Below, in pieces: positions 52,262 to 60,659 of a DNA stretch of 64,000 nt; positions within the stretch are counted from its first letter, which is position 1; each line of letters opens with the position of its first letter. The DNA comes from Streptoalloteichus tenebrarius (GTDB taxonomy: Bacteria; Actinomycetota; Actinomycetes; Mycobacteriales; Pseudonocardiaceae). Under the pieces are notes generated by a model that was not told the DNA's origin, did no database searches, and saw nothing but the letters and a program-made list of their open reading frames with translations. The position numbers and the translations under genes are program-made. The DNA lies in contig NZ_JAMTCP010000004.1 of NCBI RefSeq assembly GCF_024171885.1, positions 124,001-188,000 of the forward strand, written 5' to 3'.

Positions 52262-52590
52262 GTCTTCCCCGCGCACGCGGGGGTGAGTCGGTTCGTCAGG
52301 CCGGACACCGGATCGACATCGTGTCTTCCCCGCGCACGCGGGGGTGAGTCCTGGCACCTGGTGCTGTGCACGCCCTGCGCTCTGTCTTCCCCGCGCACGC
52401 GGGGGTGTGTCCAGGTCATGCGGTGGTTGGCTGAGCACGACCAGGTCTTCCCCGCGTACGCGGGGTGAGTCGGTCCCTCGCCGCAGCCTGGATAGGCTCA
52501 CGGCATCCTTCCCGCGCATGCGGGGGTGATCGGTGGTCATACGGTGCCGACCCCGACCGATGAGGTGCTCCCCGCGCAGGCGGGGGTGGG
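52262..52590 (+). CRISPR. type I-E CRISPR array 2, six repeats
   Basis: Repeats of 26-28 bases start at about 52262, 52323, 52384, 52445, 52505 and 52565, a 61-base period. The first two are identical to the perfect repeats of array 1. The third has one change (GTGTGTC for GTGAGTC), the fourth lacks a base, and the fifth and sixth are clearly degenerate. As in array 1, decay increases with distance from the leader. There is no cas gene; the arrays must use Cas proteins encoded elsewhere, if any. Confidence 0.95.
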
Positions 52591-52697
52591 GATGCTCTCG
52601 TGTGGCGGCAGGTCGAGTGTCAGGGCTGGCCTCGGGGGTCGGCGAGTTGCGCGAGCCCCGAGGCCAGCCGTTCTCCCGATCACACGTGGTGCCTCGG

Positions 52698-53759
52698 CTA
52701 TCTCACCGCCAGTCGGACGATCTCCGGGTGGGAGCCGAACAGGCTGACCGGGCGTCGGTCGACGACTTCCAGTCCGACGCTGGCCGCGTGGGGCAGCCAC
52801 TCCTCGACGTCGGGCATCAACAGCACCGCCCGCCCTTCGGGAGTCAGCACCCGACGGATCTCCCGCCAGAACCGACGTGGTTGTCGGGCCAGGACTCCAG
52901 CCGGAGGCACCTGGCGGTCCCAGGGCGGATTGCTCACCACGACGTCGACCGAACCCGTGGCGACCGGCAGGCGGCCGGCGTCGGCCACCGCCCACGCGAT
53001 GGGTGTGTTCGCGCTGTTGGCGACCGCTCCCGCGATCGCGGTCGGATCCTGGTCGCTGCCGAGGACGGACAAGGTTGGGTCGAGCAGGGCCGCCTCGATC
53101 GGCACCGTTCCCACGCCGCAACACGGGTCGAGCAACCGGGCGCCCCGGCGTGGCTGCGCCAGTCGCACCAGGGCGGCGGCCAGCGGTGGGTGCAGGCTTC
53201 CGGTCCGCGTGGTTTGCCGATAAGGCCTGCGGTGCAGGGGGCGTGCGCTGATCCGTAATGCCAACAGCGCGCGGTCCTCCTCCACCGTGAGCCGCCACGA
53301 CAGCCCGCCCGGCGGAGGGGCGAGTCCGCCCCGCCTGCTGTGGTACGGCAGGCCCGTCGCGGCGGCGAGCGGCTCGCCCACCGCGTCCTCCAGGTCGTAC
53401 CGCGAGTAGTTGCGGCGCCCGAGGAAGGACGCGGAAACGTCCACAGTGGACACAGCAGGGGAGCCGTCGCAGCGCTCGCGCAGCGCCAGCAACGGCTCCA
53501 CCCGCAGTGCGGCGACCACCTCGGTCAGCAGTCGCAGGCTGGCCCGGTCCCGTCCCACGCCCCTCACGGTGGCGGCCACGAGGAACACGTCGTCTACGCA
53601 GCGCGGTCCCAACACCGCGGGGCCGGGGTCGGCGCAGCGGAACCACACCTCGCGGTGCCCCACCCGCTCGACCTCGCCCAGCCCGAGATGGCGGATCTCC
53701 TCCACCACCACCGGCTCGATGCCCCGCACCGTCCGCGCCACCAGGCGCGCGGCCGTCAC
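52698..53759 (-). CDS. THUMP-domain RNA methyltransferase, Trm14/TrmN-like
   Basis: From GTG 53759 the product has 353 residues (373 from GTG 53819). The N-terminal third has a THUMP-like RNA-binding layout. The C-terminal half is a Rossmann methyltransferase with LLDPCCGVGTVPIEAALLDP (motif I; the CCGVGT form is typical of Trm14/TrmN/RlmL enzymes), LGSDQDPTAIAGAVANS and the catalytic VVVSNPPWDRQVPP (NPPW, motif IV). Guanosine N2-methylation in tRNA is the expected reaction. Upstream is a short Phe-rich leader peptide and a branched RNA structure, an unusual control region for such a gene. Confidence 0.85.
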   Translation of the reverse strand: MTAARLVARTVRGIEPVVVEEIRHLGLGEVERVGHREVWFRCADPGPAVLGPRCVDDVFLVAATVRGVGRDRASLRLLTEVVAALRVEPLLALRERCDGSPAVSTVDVSASFLGRRNYSRYDLEDAVGEPLAAATGLPYHSRRGGLAPPPGGLSWRLTVEEDRALLALRISARPLHRRPYRQTTRTGSLHPPLAAALVRLAQPRRGARLLDPCCGVGTVPIEAALLDPTLSVLGSDQDPTAIAGAVANSANTPIAWAVADAGRLPVATGSVDVVVSNPPWDRQVPPAGVLARQPRRFWREIRRVLTPEGRAVLLMPDVEEWLPHAASVGLEVVDRRPVSLFGSHPEIVRLAVR

Positions 53760-53844
53760 GACGTGACGACGGCGCCAGGACGCGGTGCGTCTCCGGCGCG
53801 CACGCGCGCCGGCACACAAGAGATCACTTGATCTTCTCCCACGT

Positions 53845-53917
53845 CGCGACCCGGAGCGGTGTCGTCACCGCCCCGCATCGCTGGCGAGGGGATGTCCGCA
53901 ACCCGCCAGCGGTCGCG
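53845..53917 (-). promoter_or_regulatory. branched RNA structure before the THUMP methyltransferase
   Basis: CGCGACC (53845-53851) pairs with GGTCGCG (53911-53917) to enclose two hairpins: GCGGTG/CACCGC (56-61 with 66-71 of the 53800s) and CGCTGGCG/CGCCAGCG (53879-53886 with 53904-53911). It begins directly after the stop of the MTFFFRL leader peptide, so a stalled ribosome would cover its first strand. The arms at 53911 share one base, so the two stems cannot both form fully. Confidence 0.5.
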
Positions 53918-53941
53918 TCAGAGTCGGAAGAAGAACGTCAT
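53918..53941 (-). CDS. phenylalanine leader peptide MTFFFRL
   Basis: ATG 53941, ACG, three TTC codons (complement of 53927-53935), CGA, CTC and TGA make a seven-residue peptide. TAGATT (complement of 53948-53953) lies six bases before the ATG, so it would head a leaderless transcript. A branched stem-loop structure follows at once. Three tandem Phe codons in so short a frame, with a promoter and structures in the right places, suggest attenuation by phenylalanyl-tRNA supply. Chance occurrence cannot be excluded. Confidence 0.5.
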   Translation of the reverse strand: MTFFFRL

Positions 53942-53997
53942 GGGCCCAATCTAACAAGCACAGCCTAACAACCGGTGGTCGACTCACCCGCGACAGA

Positions 53998-54984
53998 TCA
54001 ACGCAACGCGGGTTCGCGCAGGGTCAGCGTCGCGGCGTCGGCGTCCAGCACGGCCCGCACGCCCAGCGGCACCGTCAACTGGCCCACGCAGTGCCCGAAG
54101 CCCAACTCCCACAACACCGGCACGCCGTGGGCGGACAGGCGCTCGGCCAGCACCGACCGCACCTCCTCGACCGGTCCGCAGTCCACCCAGGACCCGAGCA
54201 CGATCCCGCGCACACCGTCGAACCAGCCAGCCCTGTCCAACTGCGTGACCATGCGGTCCAGCCGGTAGGGGTCCTCCCCGACGTCCTCCAGCAGCACGAG
54301 CGCGCCGGAGGCCGAGGGCGGCGCCAGGGGATCGCCGACGCCGGAGGCCAGCAGGCTGAGGTTCCCGCCCACCACCAGCCCGCTGGCCCGGCCCGACACC
54401 AACGCCATCGCGCCGTCGCGGCGCAGCACCGTCGTCTCGTGCGGGGTGAACAGGCTGCGCCGCAGGTGGTCGGCGGCGGCCTCGTCGGCCGCGAAGGCCC
54501 GGGTGGCCACCATCGGGCCGAACACCGTCACCAGGTCCAGACGCGTGGCGAACGCCCCGTGCAGGGCGGTGATGTCGCTGGAGCCCACCAGCAGCTTCGG
54601 GCCGGCCTGGCGCATCGCCGCCCAGTCGAGGAGGTCGAGGACGCGTTGGCTGCCGTAGCCGCCCCTGGCGCAGAACACGGCCGCGACCTCCGGGTCGCAC
54701 CACGCCCGTTCCAGGTCGGCGGCGCGGTCCTGGTCCCGGCCGGCGAGGTAGTCCAGGCCAGGGTGCCGGTCGAGGACGTGCTCGCCCAGCACCACCTCCA
54801 GACCCCAGGACCGCAGGATGGCCACGCCGCGCTCCAGCAGCTCCGGCTCGACCGGCCCCGCCGGCGCCACCACCGCGACGCGCTGCCCGGGGCGCAGCCG
54901 GCGCGGCCGTTCCCTCGGCCGTCCCGCCGCCGTCAGGTCTTCGTCCACTCCGGACCCCGCGTCGTGATCAGTTCCACGGCCCAC
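53998..54984 (-). CDS. ldcA: LD-carboxypeptidase, S66 family
   Basis: The 328-residue protein is an S66 serine peptidase that trims the terminal D-Ala from tetrapeptides during peptidoglycan recycling, or a microcin-immunity relative. Motifs: RVAVVAPAGPVEPELLERGV, FCARGGYGSQRVLDLLDW, the nucleophile in LLVGSSDITALH (Ser 136), VVGGNLSLLASGVG, the glutamate in LVLLEDVGEDPYRLDRM and the histidine in ELGFGHCVGQ. GTG 54984 is six bases after TAGGCT, a leaderless start. It follows the C39-like gene by nine bases, on the same strand, so the two may form one unit despite the internal promoter. Confidence 0.92.
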   Translation of the reverse strand: MGRGTDHDAGSGVDEDLTAAGRPRERPRRLRPGQRVAVVAPAGPVEPELLERGVAILRSWGLEVVLGEHVLDRHPGLDYLAGRDQDRAADLERAWCDPEVAAVFCARGGYGSQRVLDLLDWAAMRQAGPKLLVGSSDITALHGAFATRLDLVTVFGPMVATRAFAADEAAADHLRRSLFTPHETTVLRRDGAMALVSGRASGLVVGGNLSLLASGVGDPLAPPSASGALVLLEDVGEDPYRLDRMVTQLDRAGWFDGVRGIVLGSWVDCGPVEEVRSVLAERLSAHGVPVLWELGFGHCVGQLTVPLGVRAVLDADAATLTLREPALR

Positions 54985-54993
54985 GGGGCGAGC

Positions 54994-55977
54994 CTAGGAA
55001 GAAAACGGCGGCAGGTCACCCCTTCCCGTCGTGGTGCTCAGGTGCGCCTGGTCGACGGCCGCCGTGAGGGCGTCGCGCAGGCGCTCGTAGGTCGGGGCCA
55101 ACTGTCGCAGCACCCGCGCCAGCGCCTGGTCGTCCCGCGCGACGAGCGGATACTGCGCGCTCCCGAGCAGACGGGCCTGTTCGGCGGCGATCCCGGCCGG
55201 GTCGGACAGGCCCAGCAGTGCCAGGCAGCGTGCGGCGCCGGCGAGTCGGCGGGCGCCGACCCGGACCGCGAACACGGCGAGCATGGCCCGCACCTCGGGG
55301 TCGAGGCCCTGCTCGACCTGGACGGCCAGCCGTTGCAGGGCGGCTGCGCCCCCGAGCGATCCCGGGGGCATCGGCCGGTCGTCGCGGCCCTCCAGCCACC
55401 GGATCGCCTGGGGAAGACAGGTCCGCAGCGCCTCGCCCACGCTGACCTCGCGCTCCTGCGCGAAGTCGGTGCGCATCACGAACGACGTGTCGACGTAGGG
55501 GACGGCCTCGGCGCGCCAGGCGGCCAGGAACGCCTCGGTCGGCAACGTGGCGAACGGGTGGCCGTGCGGGTCGTGGAGGACGACCGTGTCGTCCTCGACG
55601 GCCAGCACCACCACGTAGTGGTCGGCGCCGTCCGCAGCGCCGGATTCCGGCTGGTACAGCAGCAATCCCATGTCGACCGGGCCGACCATCACCGGTCCCT
55701 GGGCGCAGGCGGCCCGCAGGCGTTCCACGGCCTGCTCCGGCGTGCCTCCGTGGTGCCGTTGGCAGCGCCACCCGAGCAGGTCGAGGGCGGTGTCGACACC
55801 GATCTCGGGGTCCCATCCGTACGGGTCGAACAGGGGAGTGGCGCCCCCGACCAGTTCGACGCCGAACGGCGAGCAGGTCAGCGTCTCGATCACCGCCGGC
55901 GGCGGGGCCAGCGAGCCGAGCACCATCGACAGCGAGTGGGTGTAGCAGTACGGGTTGGACCCCTCGTAGGCGAGCAT
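54994..55977 (-). CDS. C39-peptidase-like/BtrH N-domain-like protein
   Basis: The 327-residue protein starts MLAYEGSNPYCYTHSLSMVL, in which the CYTH segment could hold a papain-like catalytic cysteine, and has the histidine block ADHYVVVLAVEDDTVVLHDPHG followed by PFATLPTEAFLAAWRAE, as in C39-like and BtrH N-terminal domains. The C-terminal 130 residues are helical (AMLAVFAVRVGARRLAG onward). BtrH-type proteins act as acyltransferases in antibiotic assembly, others as peptidases; neither can be assigned here. No signal peptide. The MerR gene is 45 bases upstream and the peptidase gene nine bases downstream on the same strand. Confidence 0.7.
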   Translation of the reverse strand: MLAYEGSNPYCYTHSLSMVLGSLAPPPAVIETLTCSPFGVELVGGATPLFDPYGWDPEIGVDTALDLLGWRCQRHHGGTPEQAVERLRAACAQGPVMVGPVDMGLLLYQPESGAADGADHYVVVLAVEDDTVVLHDPHGHPFATLPTEAFLAAWRAEAVPYVDTSFVMRTDFAQEREVSVGEALRTCLPQAIRWLEGRDDRPMPPGSLGGAAALQRLAVQVEQGLDPEVRAMLAVFAVRVGARRLAGAARCLALLGLSDPAGIAAEQARLLGSAQYPLVARDDQALARVLRQLAPTYERLRDALTAAVDQAHLSTTTGRGDLPPFSS

Positions 55978-56022
55978 GATCGACCTCGGGTGACGGGGAG
56001 CGGACGGCGGGGTGCGCTGGCC

Positions 56023-56844
56023 TCAGGCGCGGGTGACGGGCTCCTGGAGCTCGGTCACCCACCGGGACAGGTCCTCCGGGGCTTCCAGCGTGAGTTCCCG
56101 CGCGTAGCCGGCCGACCGGTAGCCGTTCGCGTCGATCCACCGGGCCAGGACCTGCGCGCTGGCCAGCACGCCGTCCATGGAGCCCCGGTGCACGATCGTC
56201 GCCGCCTCGAAGCCGGGCAGGTCGACCACGGAGAGGCCCTGGCCGCCGCGTGTCCGCTCGGACACGACGACGCCGGCGTGCACGACGATCCTGCCGTCGC
56301 CCTCCGGGGAGTCCTCGTAGTAAGCGATCCCGGGTCCGGTGGGAACCACGCCCGCGGCGTCCAGCCGCCGGCACAGTTCCTCGTAGAGGGGGCGGATGGC
56401 CGGTCCGATGTCTTCTGGCGCGTAGCTGGCGGCCGTGGTGGTCAGCTCGGCCACCCGCACCGGCGGAATCCTCTTGAGCACGACGTCGTCCCGCGACATG
56501 CGGCCCTCGCTCTCGATGCTGCGGAGCCTCGCCTCGACCTGGGCCAGCCGGGACGCGGCCTCGGCCATCGCCGCCGCCAGCTCGGCCCGCCGCAGCCGCA
56601 GCATGCCCCGCAGCTCCTCGACGCTGACGCGCTCGTCCAGGATCGACCGCACCTGCTGGAGGGTGAACCCCAGCTCCTTCAACGCGATGATCCGGTTGAG
56701 CCGCGCGAGCTGCGCCGCCGCGTAGAAGCGGTAGCCGCTGGACGGATCGACGTGGGCGGGCCGCAGCAGCCCGATGGCGTCGTAGTGGCGCAGCATGCGC
56801 ACCGACACGCGCCCGTACTTGGCGAAATCTCCGATCGTGACCAT
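56023..56844 (-). CDS. MerR-family regulator with GyrI-like ligand domain
   Basis: Residues 1-70 form the MerR winged helix (VTIGDFAKYGRVSVRMLRHY, then LRPAHVDPSSGYRFYAAAQL), followed by a coiled-coil dimer helix to about 110 and a GyrI-like effector domain (VVLKRIPPVRVAELTT, PGIAYYEDSP, VVDLPGFEAATIVHRGSM). This is the BmrR/BltR pattern, which activates genes when cationic or hydrophobic ligands bind. It heads a possible three-gene unit with the C39-like protein and LD-carboxypeptidase. The 263 bases upstream hold no other gene. Confidence 0.9.
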   Translation of the reverse strand: MVTIGDFAKYGRVSVRMLRHYDAIGLLRPAHVDPSSGYRFYAAAQLARLNRIIALKELGFTLQQVRSILDERVSVEELRGMLRLRRAELAAAMAEAASRLAQVEARLRSIESEGRMSRDDVVLKRIPPVRVAELTTTAASYAPEDIGPAIRPLYEELCRRLDAAGVVPTGPGIAYYEDSPEGDGRIVVHAGVVVSERTRGGQGLSVVDLPGFEAATIVHRGSMDGVLASAQVLARWIDANGYRSAGYARELTLEAPEDLSRWVTELQEPVTRA

Positions 56845-57107
56845 GACGCCCTCCAGTTCAGGGCCTCACACGGTGGCAGGGTCAAGCGCGCCCCGCCGAC
56901 CATCAACGGGCGTTACCGGCCATCGACGGGTGCGTCGAGCCTGCCCGCGCGTCGCCCCGCACTTCCCGGGTCGCGACTGGACCAGGTGAAGCGAGTAACC
57001 CGGACGGTTGGTGATGTCGGGTCGGAGTGGGCGCCGGCGAGCGGGCGACAGACCCTCGCGGTAGGTGGCGGAGCGTGGACGCCGCCGGTGACCAGGAGGG
57101 ACGGATC

Positions 57108-57398
57108 ATGCGACCTGTGGTGACGACGCTGGCAGCCCTCGCCCTGGCCGTCGCGGCGGCCGTGACCGCGCCCGGCCCGGCGGAGGCGGCCCAGGGGACG
57201 CTGGTGGTCGACGGCAAGCGGCACCAGGACCCGAGTGGCTGCTTCGCCAGCGAGCAGTACCCGATGACGATCGCGAACAACACCGACAGCATGGCCTCCG
57301 TCTTCGACGACGCCGAGTGCTCGGGCACGATGGTCGCCCTGATTCCCCCTGGCGGTGGCGGGGTCTTCCAGTACGGCAGCAGCGTGCAGATCGACTGA
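57108..57398 (+). CDS. small secreted protein with two cysteines
   Basis: ATG 57108 with GAGGGA upstream gives 96 residues: a Sec signal peptide (PVVTTLAALALAVAAAVTAP, cleavage near AEA-AQ) and a mature part of about 67 residues with two cysteines (DPSGCFAS and DDAECSGT) that could pair, NNTDSMASVF and GGGGVFQYGSS near the end. The composition suggests a compact beta-rich extracellular domain. The family is not recognised; similar short exported proteins are common in actinomycetes. Confidence 0.7.
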   Translation: MRPVVTTLAALALAVAAAVTAPGPAEAAQGTLVVDGKRHQDPSGCFASEQYPMTIANNTDSMASVFDDAECSGTMVALIPPGGGGVFQYGSSVQID

Positions 57399-57419
57399 CC
57401 ACGTCGGAGCCGGGGGAGG

Positions 57420-58346
57420 TCAGGCGGTCCGAGGAGAGCGGCACGGCGTCGTCACTGCCGTTGACGGTGTCACCGCTGGGTGTGGAGGCGTGCGCGCACC
57501 GGGCTGGTGGCCCAGGGACCGGTACAGCCGCCGAGGCACCGGGTGGGCGGCGTCGCCGCGCGGCAGGACCACCGCGCCGCTCGCGCCCGGTGATCGGAAG
57601 ATGTGTCAGGAGGGCGATGTTGACCGCCCTGGCCAAGCCGCGGCCCCGGAACGCGGGAGCACAGGAGACGGGCTCGACCAGGCCGGTCCTGGTGGTCTCG
57701 TCGTACCAGCCCAGCCCAGCGCCGACGCCACCCCCTCTCCGCCCGGCGAGACCACGACGAGGTCAGTCGCGGTGCGGTAGGGCGGGCAGGCCATGACGCG
57801 CCGGTGGCTCTCCCCGGTGACGTGGGAGCCGAAGTCCGACCAGCCCGCGCGGTGCGCCGCGACCCTCCGGTCGGCGTCGTCCCTGGTGACGTGGGTGATC
57901 GTGAACCCGTCCGGCAGGGACGCCTCGGGAAGGGCGACCAGGTCGTGGGCGTGTCGCGGAAAGAAGGGGCCGCCTTCCTGGGGGCGGTACCCACCGTCGC
58001 GGAGCGCCCCGCGCTCCTGGACATCGCCCTCCATCACCAGGCAGGAACGGTCGCGGCCGGCGGCGACCGAGTCGAACCAGTCGAGGACCTCGGGCAGCAG
58101 GTCTGCCGCCCCGGGGTCCGCGAGTAGCTCCAGATGGCCGGGCGGTTCCACCCAGGCCCCGGCGAGCACCGCCTCGCCGTCCTGCCAGAACGCGGTGCGG
58201 AACGTCGCCGCCGCGCCGGGGACCGAGTGCCAGCCCCATACCAGGTCGTCGACGTGGAACCGGCGGTCGGGCGACCAGAGGCGTCGCGCCAGCGCCTGGA
58301 GACGACCGAGATCATCCGGTGTCGCCCCCACCTGGCGGCTGGCCAT
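57420..58346 (-). pseudogene. GNAT acetyltransferase with two frameshifts
   Basis: From ATG 58346 the frame is intact for 210 residues with a GNAT-like N-terminal half, up to GVASALGW. There CCAGC occurs three times in tandem (57706-57720). Removing one unit restores WYDETTRTGLVEPVSCAPAF, then RGRGLARAVNIALLTHL with the acetyl-CoA loop. Near 57597 one extra base breaks the frame again; correcting it gives RSPGASGAVVLPRG and PRRLYRSLG, the usual GNAT end, with a stop at 57420. A five-base duplication plus one insertion thus explain the damage. The gene is non-functional as sequenced, or two sequencing errors occurred. Confidence 0.75.
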
Positions 58347-58518
58347 GGCGCTCCCCCTCGCGGCGATCTTCAGGAGGTGATCCTGGGGTCCCCGGCCGCG
58401 CGGACCAAGCGCTTTCGGCCGAGGGGGAGGGGAAGGTGGAGGCGCACCAGGTCGTCGGCGTTCTCCGTGGCCGTGATGTGATCAGGAGTGAGCGGGACCG
58501 ACCTGGGGGAGAGCCTCG

Positions 58519-59397
58519 ATGTTCTTGATCACCACGCCGAACGGCAACGTGGGGCGGCACATCACCGACGCGCTGCGGAACCGGGAGGACGTGCGGTACC
58601 TGGTCCGTTCCGAGCGCGGCGCGAGCGCGGTGGGAGCGGTGCGTGGCGAGATCGTCCTCGGCGACGCCGCCGACCCGGAGGACGTGCGCCGGGCGCTGGC
58701 CGGGGTCGAGCGGCTCTACCTCGCCCACCCGTTCGGCGACGACCAGGTCGCCGTCGAGACCGCCTTCGGCCTGGCTGCGCTCGACGCGGGCGTGCGGCGG
58801 ATCGTGAAGCTCGGCGCGCGGGCGTTCGGCCCTGGGATCACGCCGGACGCCGTCACCGGGGTGCACGACGAGATCGTGGGCCGCCTGACCGAGGCCGGGG
58901 TGCCGGAGCTGACGGTGTTGCGCCCCGACCGGTTCATGCAGAACTTCCTGTCCACGGCCGTCGCGCTCGCCGAGGGGTCGCTGCCGGACCCGGCGGGGGT
59001 GGGCGCGCGGGGTTTCGTGGACGCGCGGGACATCGCCGAGGTCGCGGTCGCCGAACTCCTCGCGGACGAGCCCGTCGGCGGGGACGTCGAGCTGAGCGGC
59101 CCGGAGGAGCTGACGCTGCCGGCGATCGCGGAGCGGTTCGCCGCCGCGCTGGGCCGGCCGGTGCGGTTCGTCGACGTGCCACTGGACGACGCCTGGCGCG
59201 CGCGGTACCGGGAGGCGGGGATGTCCTCCTACACCCTGACCGGCCTGGAGGACCTGTACCGGAACTACCTGGCCGAGCCGGCCTCGGGCCTGGGCGACGG
59301 CGTGCGGCGCGTGCTGGGTCGTTCGCCCCGGTCGATCGACGTCTTCGCGTCCGAGGTGCTGGCTCCGGCCGTCAATGCCGTGGCCGCGACGCGGTGA
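58519..59397 (+). CDS. NmrA-like NAD(P)-binding protein
   Basis: The 292-residue protein begins FLITTPNGNVGRHITDALRN, a Rossmann loop in which TPNGNVG replaces the common TGATGNVG. It continues with VRYLVRSERGASAVGAVRGE, VKLGARAFGPG and TVLRPDRFMQNFLSTAVALA. As in the gene at 20910 the SDR Tyr-Lys pair is absent. Members act as NADPH-dependent quinone or thiol sensors and reductases. ATG 58519 follows GGGGGAGAG. It is convergent with the response regulator gene, with a shared terminator between them. Confidence 0.85.
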   Translation: MFLITTPNGNVGRHITDALRNREDVRYLVRSERGASAVGAVRGEIVLGDAADPEDVRRALAGVERLYLAHPFGDDQVAVETAFGLAALDAGVRRIVKLGARAFGPGITPDAVTGVHDEIVGRLTEAGVPELTVLRPDRFMQNFLSTAVALAEGSLPDPAGVGARGFVDARDIAEVAVAELLADEPVGGDVELSGPEELTLPAIAERFAAALGRPVRFVDVPLDDAWRARYREAGMSSYTLTGLEDLYRNYLAEPASGLGDGVRRVLGRSPRSIDVFASEVLAPAVNAVAATR

Positions 59398-59455
59398 CCC
59401 GGACTACCCTGGGAGATCGTGGCGCGTGCCCCGAGGTCGAGGCACCCCGCTCAGT

Positions 59456-59500
59456 GAGCCCTGACCTGACGCGTGTCCGCCGCGCGTCAGGTCAGGGCTC
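59456..59500. terminator. bidirectional terminator overlapping the response regulator 3' end
   Basis: An 18-base perfect stem (59456-59473 with 59483-59500; GAGCCCTGACC on the left arm) closes a nine-base loop. Its right arm includes the stop codon of the response regulator (59492-59494), so that gene ends inside the hairpin. It serves both convergent genes. Confidence 0.8.
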
Positions 59501-60202
59501 GACCAGCCCCTGGCGATACGCGTAGCGCACGGCGTCGCTGCGGGTCCGTGCGCCGATCTTGGCGAAGGCGTTGTTGATGTGGGTCTTGACCGTGGACTCC
59601 TCGACGCACAGCTCGCGGGCGATCTCCCGGTTGGTCAGGCCCCGCGCGATGCGCACCAGCACGTCCCCCTCCCGCCGGGTCAGCCCGTCGGGGAGGGGAC
59701 GGCGCCCCGACCCCCACCGGGCCCCGGCCCCGCCCCCGGCTCCGGCTCCGGCTCCGGGGAGGCTGGCGACCAGCCGCGCCGACACCGCAGCGTCCAGGGT
59801 GGACTGTCCGTGGGCGCACGAGCGGATCGCGGTCTCGATCTGCGTGCGGCTGGCCTCCTTGGTGAGGTAGCCACGCGCCCCCGCGGACAGGGCCGCCACG
59901 ACCAGCTCCTGGTCGGCGTAGGTCGACAGCACCAGCACCGCCACCCCAGGGTGGTCGCGGCGCAGCCGCGCGGTGGCCTCGACCCCGTCCATGATCGGCA
60001 TGCGCAGGTCCATCAACACCACGTGCGGCGCGGTCTCGGCCGCCAGCCGCACGGCCTCGGCCCCGTCCCCGGCCTGGCCGACGACCTCCAACCCGTCGGT
60101 CAGGCCGACCAACGCGGCCAGCCCCTCCCGCACGGCCTGCTGGTCGTCCACGACCAGGACCCGGATCGTCTCCTCCTCGGAGGGAACGGGCACCGCCACC
60201 AC
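59492..60202 (-). CDS. NarL-type response regulator
   Basis: Taking GTG 60202 (60199 and 60193 are alternatives), the 236-residue protein has a receiver domain with the acidic pair VLVVDDQQAVREGL, phosphoacceptor Asp 65 in VVLMDLRMPIMDG, switch residues in LSTYADQE and the lysine in GYLTKEAS. A Gly/Ala-rich linker (PGAGAGAGGGAGA) follows, then a LuxR HTH with LTRREGDVLVRIARGLTNRE and ESTVKTHINNAFAKIGA. It is divergent from two tiny membrane proteins and the histidine kinase at 60825, which is its likely partner. Confidence 0.92.
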   Translation of the reverse strand: MVAVPVPSEEETIRVLVVDDQQAVREGLAALVGLTDGLEVVGQAGDGAEAVRLAAETAPHVVLMDLRMPIMDGVEATARLRRDHPGVAVLVLSTYADQELVVAALSAGARGYLTKEASRTQIETAIRSCAHGQSTLDAAVSARLVASLPGAGAGAGGGAGARWGSGRRPLPDGLTRREGDVLVRIARGLTNREIARELCVEESTVKTHINNAFAKIGARTRSDAVRYAYRQGLVEP

Positions 60203-60449
60203 CCCACACCTGTCGTTCCCGTTGGCACAACCTAGCGCCGCCCGGGTCAGGCCTCCGCTCGCCGGAAGCCGGTCAGGAGGGGCGACGTCAAACATCACGG
60301 TGACGAAAACAGGTGTCCGACGTGAAACGGGACGTTCCGCGCAGTGGTGACGGGGAGTAGTTCCACCCGGATCTCCACCCCGGGGTGGTCCTTCTCCGCC
60401 CCTCCACGGACCTACCGTTCCCCCGCATTCTTCGGAGGGAACGAGAACA

Positions 60450-60656
60450 ATGAACCTGGCACTCGACAGTGGAAGCGTCATGACCTTCCTGCTGCTCCGG
60501 TTCGCCGTCATCGCGGTGGGCGTGGCGATCCTCGTGGTCGTCGGTTTCGCCGTCCTGGTCGTGTTGCGGCGGAAAGGGCGACTGGACGACGCCCGCAAGT
60601 ACGCCGAACCCGTGTTCCGGGCGTGGATGGAGAACCGGCGGGGAAGGCGACGCTGA
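60450..60656 (+). CDS. small single-helix membrane protein, 68 residues
   Basis: ATG 60450 is preceded by GGAGGG. After a 10-residue polar start comes one long hydrophobic segment (FLLLRFAVIAVGVAILVVVG and on) and then a basic cytoplasmic tail (LRRKGRLDDARKYAEPVFRA, ending RRGRRR), giving a N-out/C-in topology by the positive-inside rule. No family is recognised. It lies between a response regulator and its kinase, so it may modulate that system. Confidence 0.65.
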   Translation: MNLALDSGSVMTFLLLRFAVIAVGVAILVVVGFAVLVVLRRKGRLDDARKYAEPVFRAWMENRRGRRR

Positions 60657-60659
60657 CCC

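Noticed and set aside
53785-57123. 1112-codon open frame on the plus strand
   Set aside because: It lies opposite the LD-carboxypeptidase, C39-like and MerR genes, which have clear motifs. The translation is rich in Arg, Gly, His and Gln without domains, as is usual for antisense frames in GC-rich DNA.
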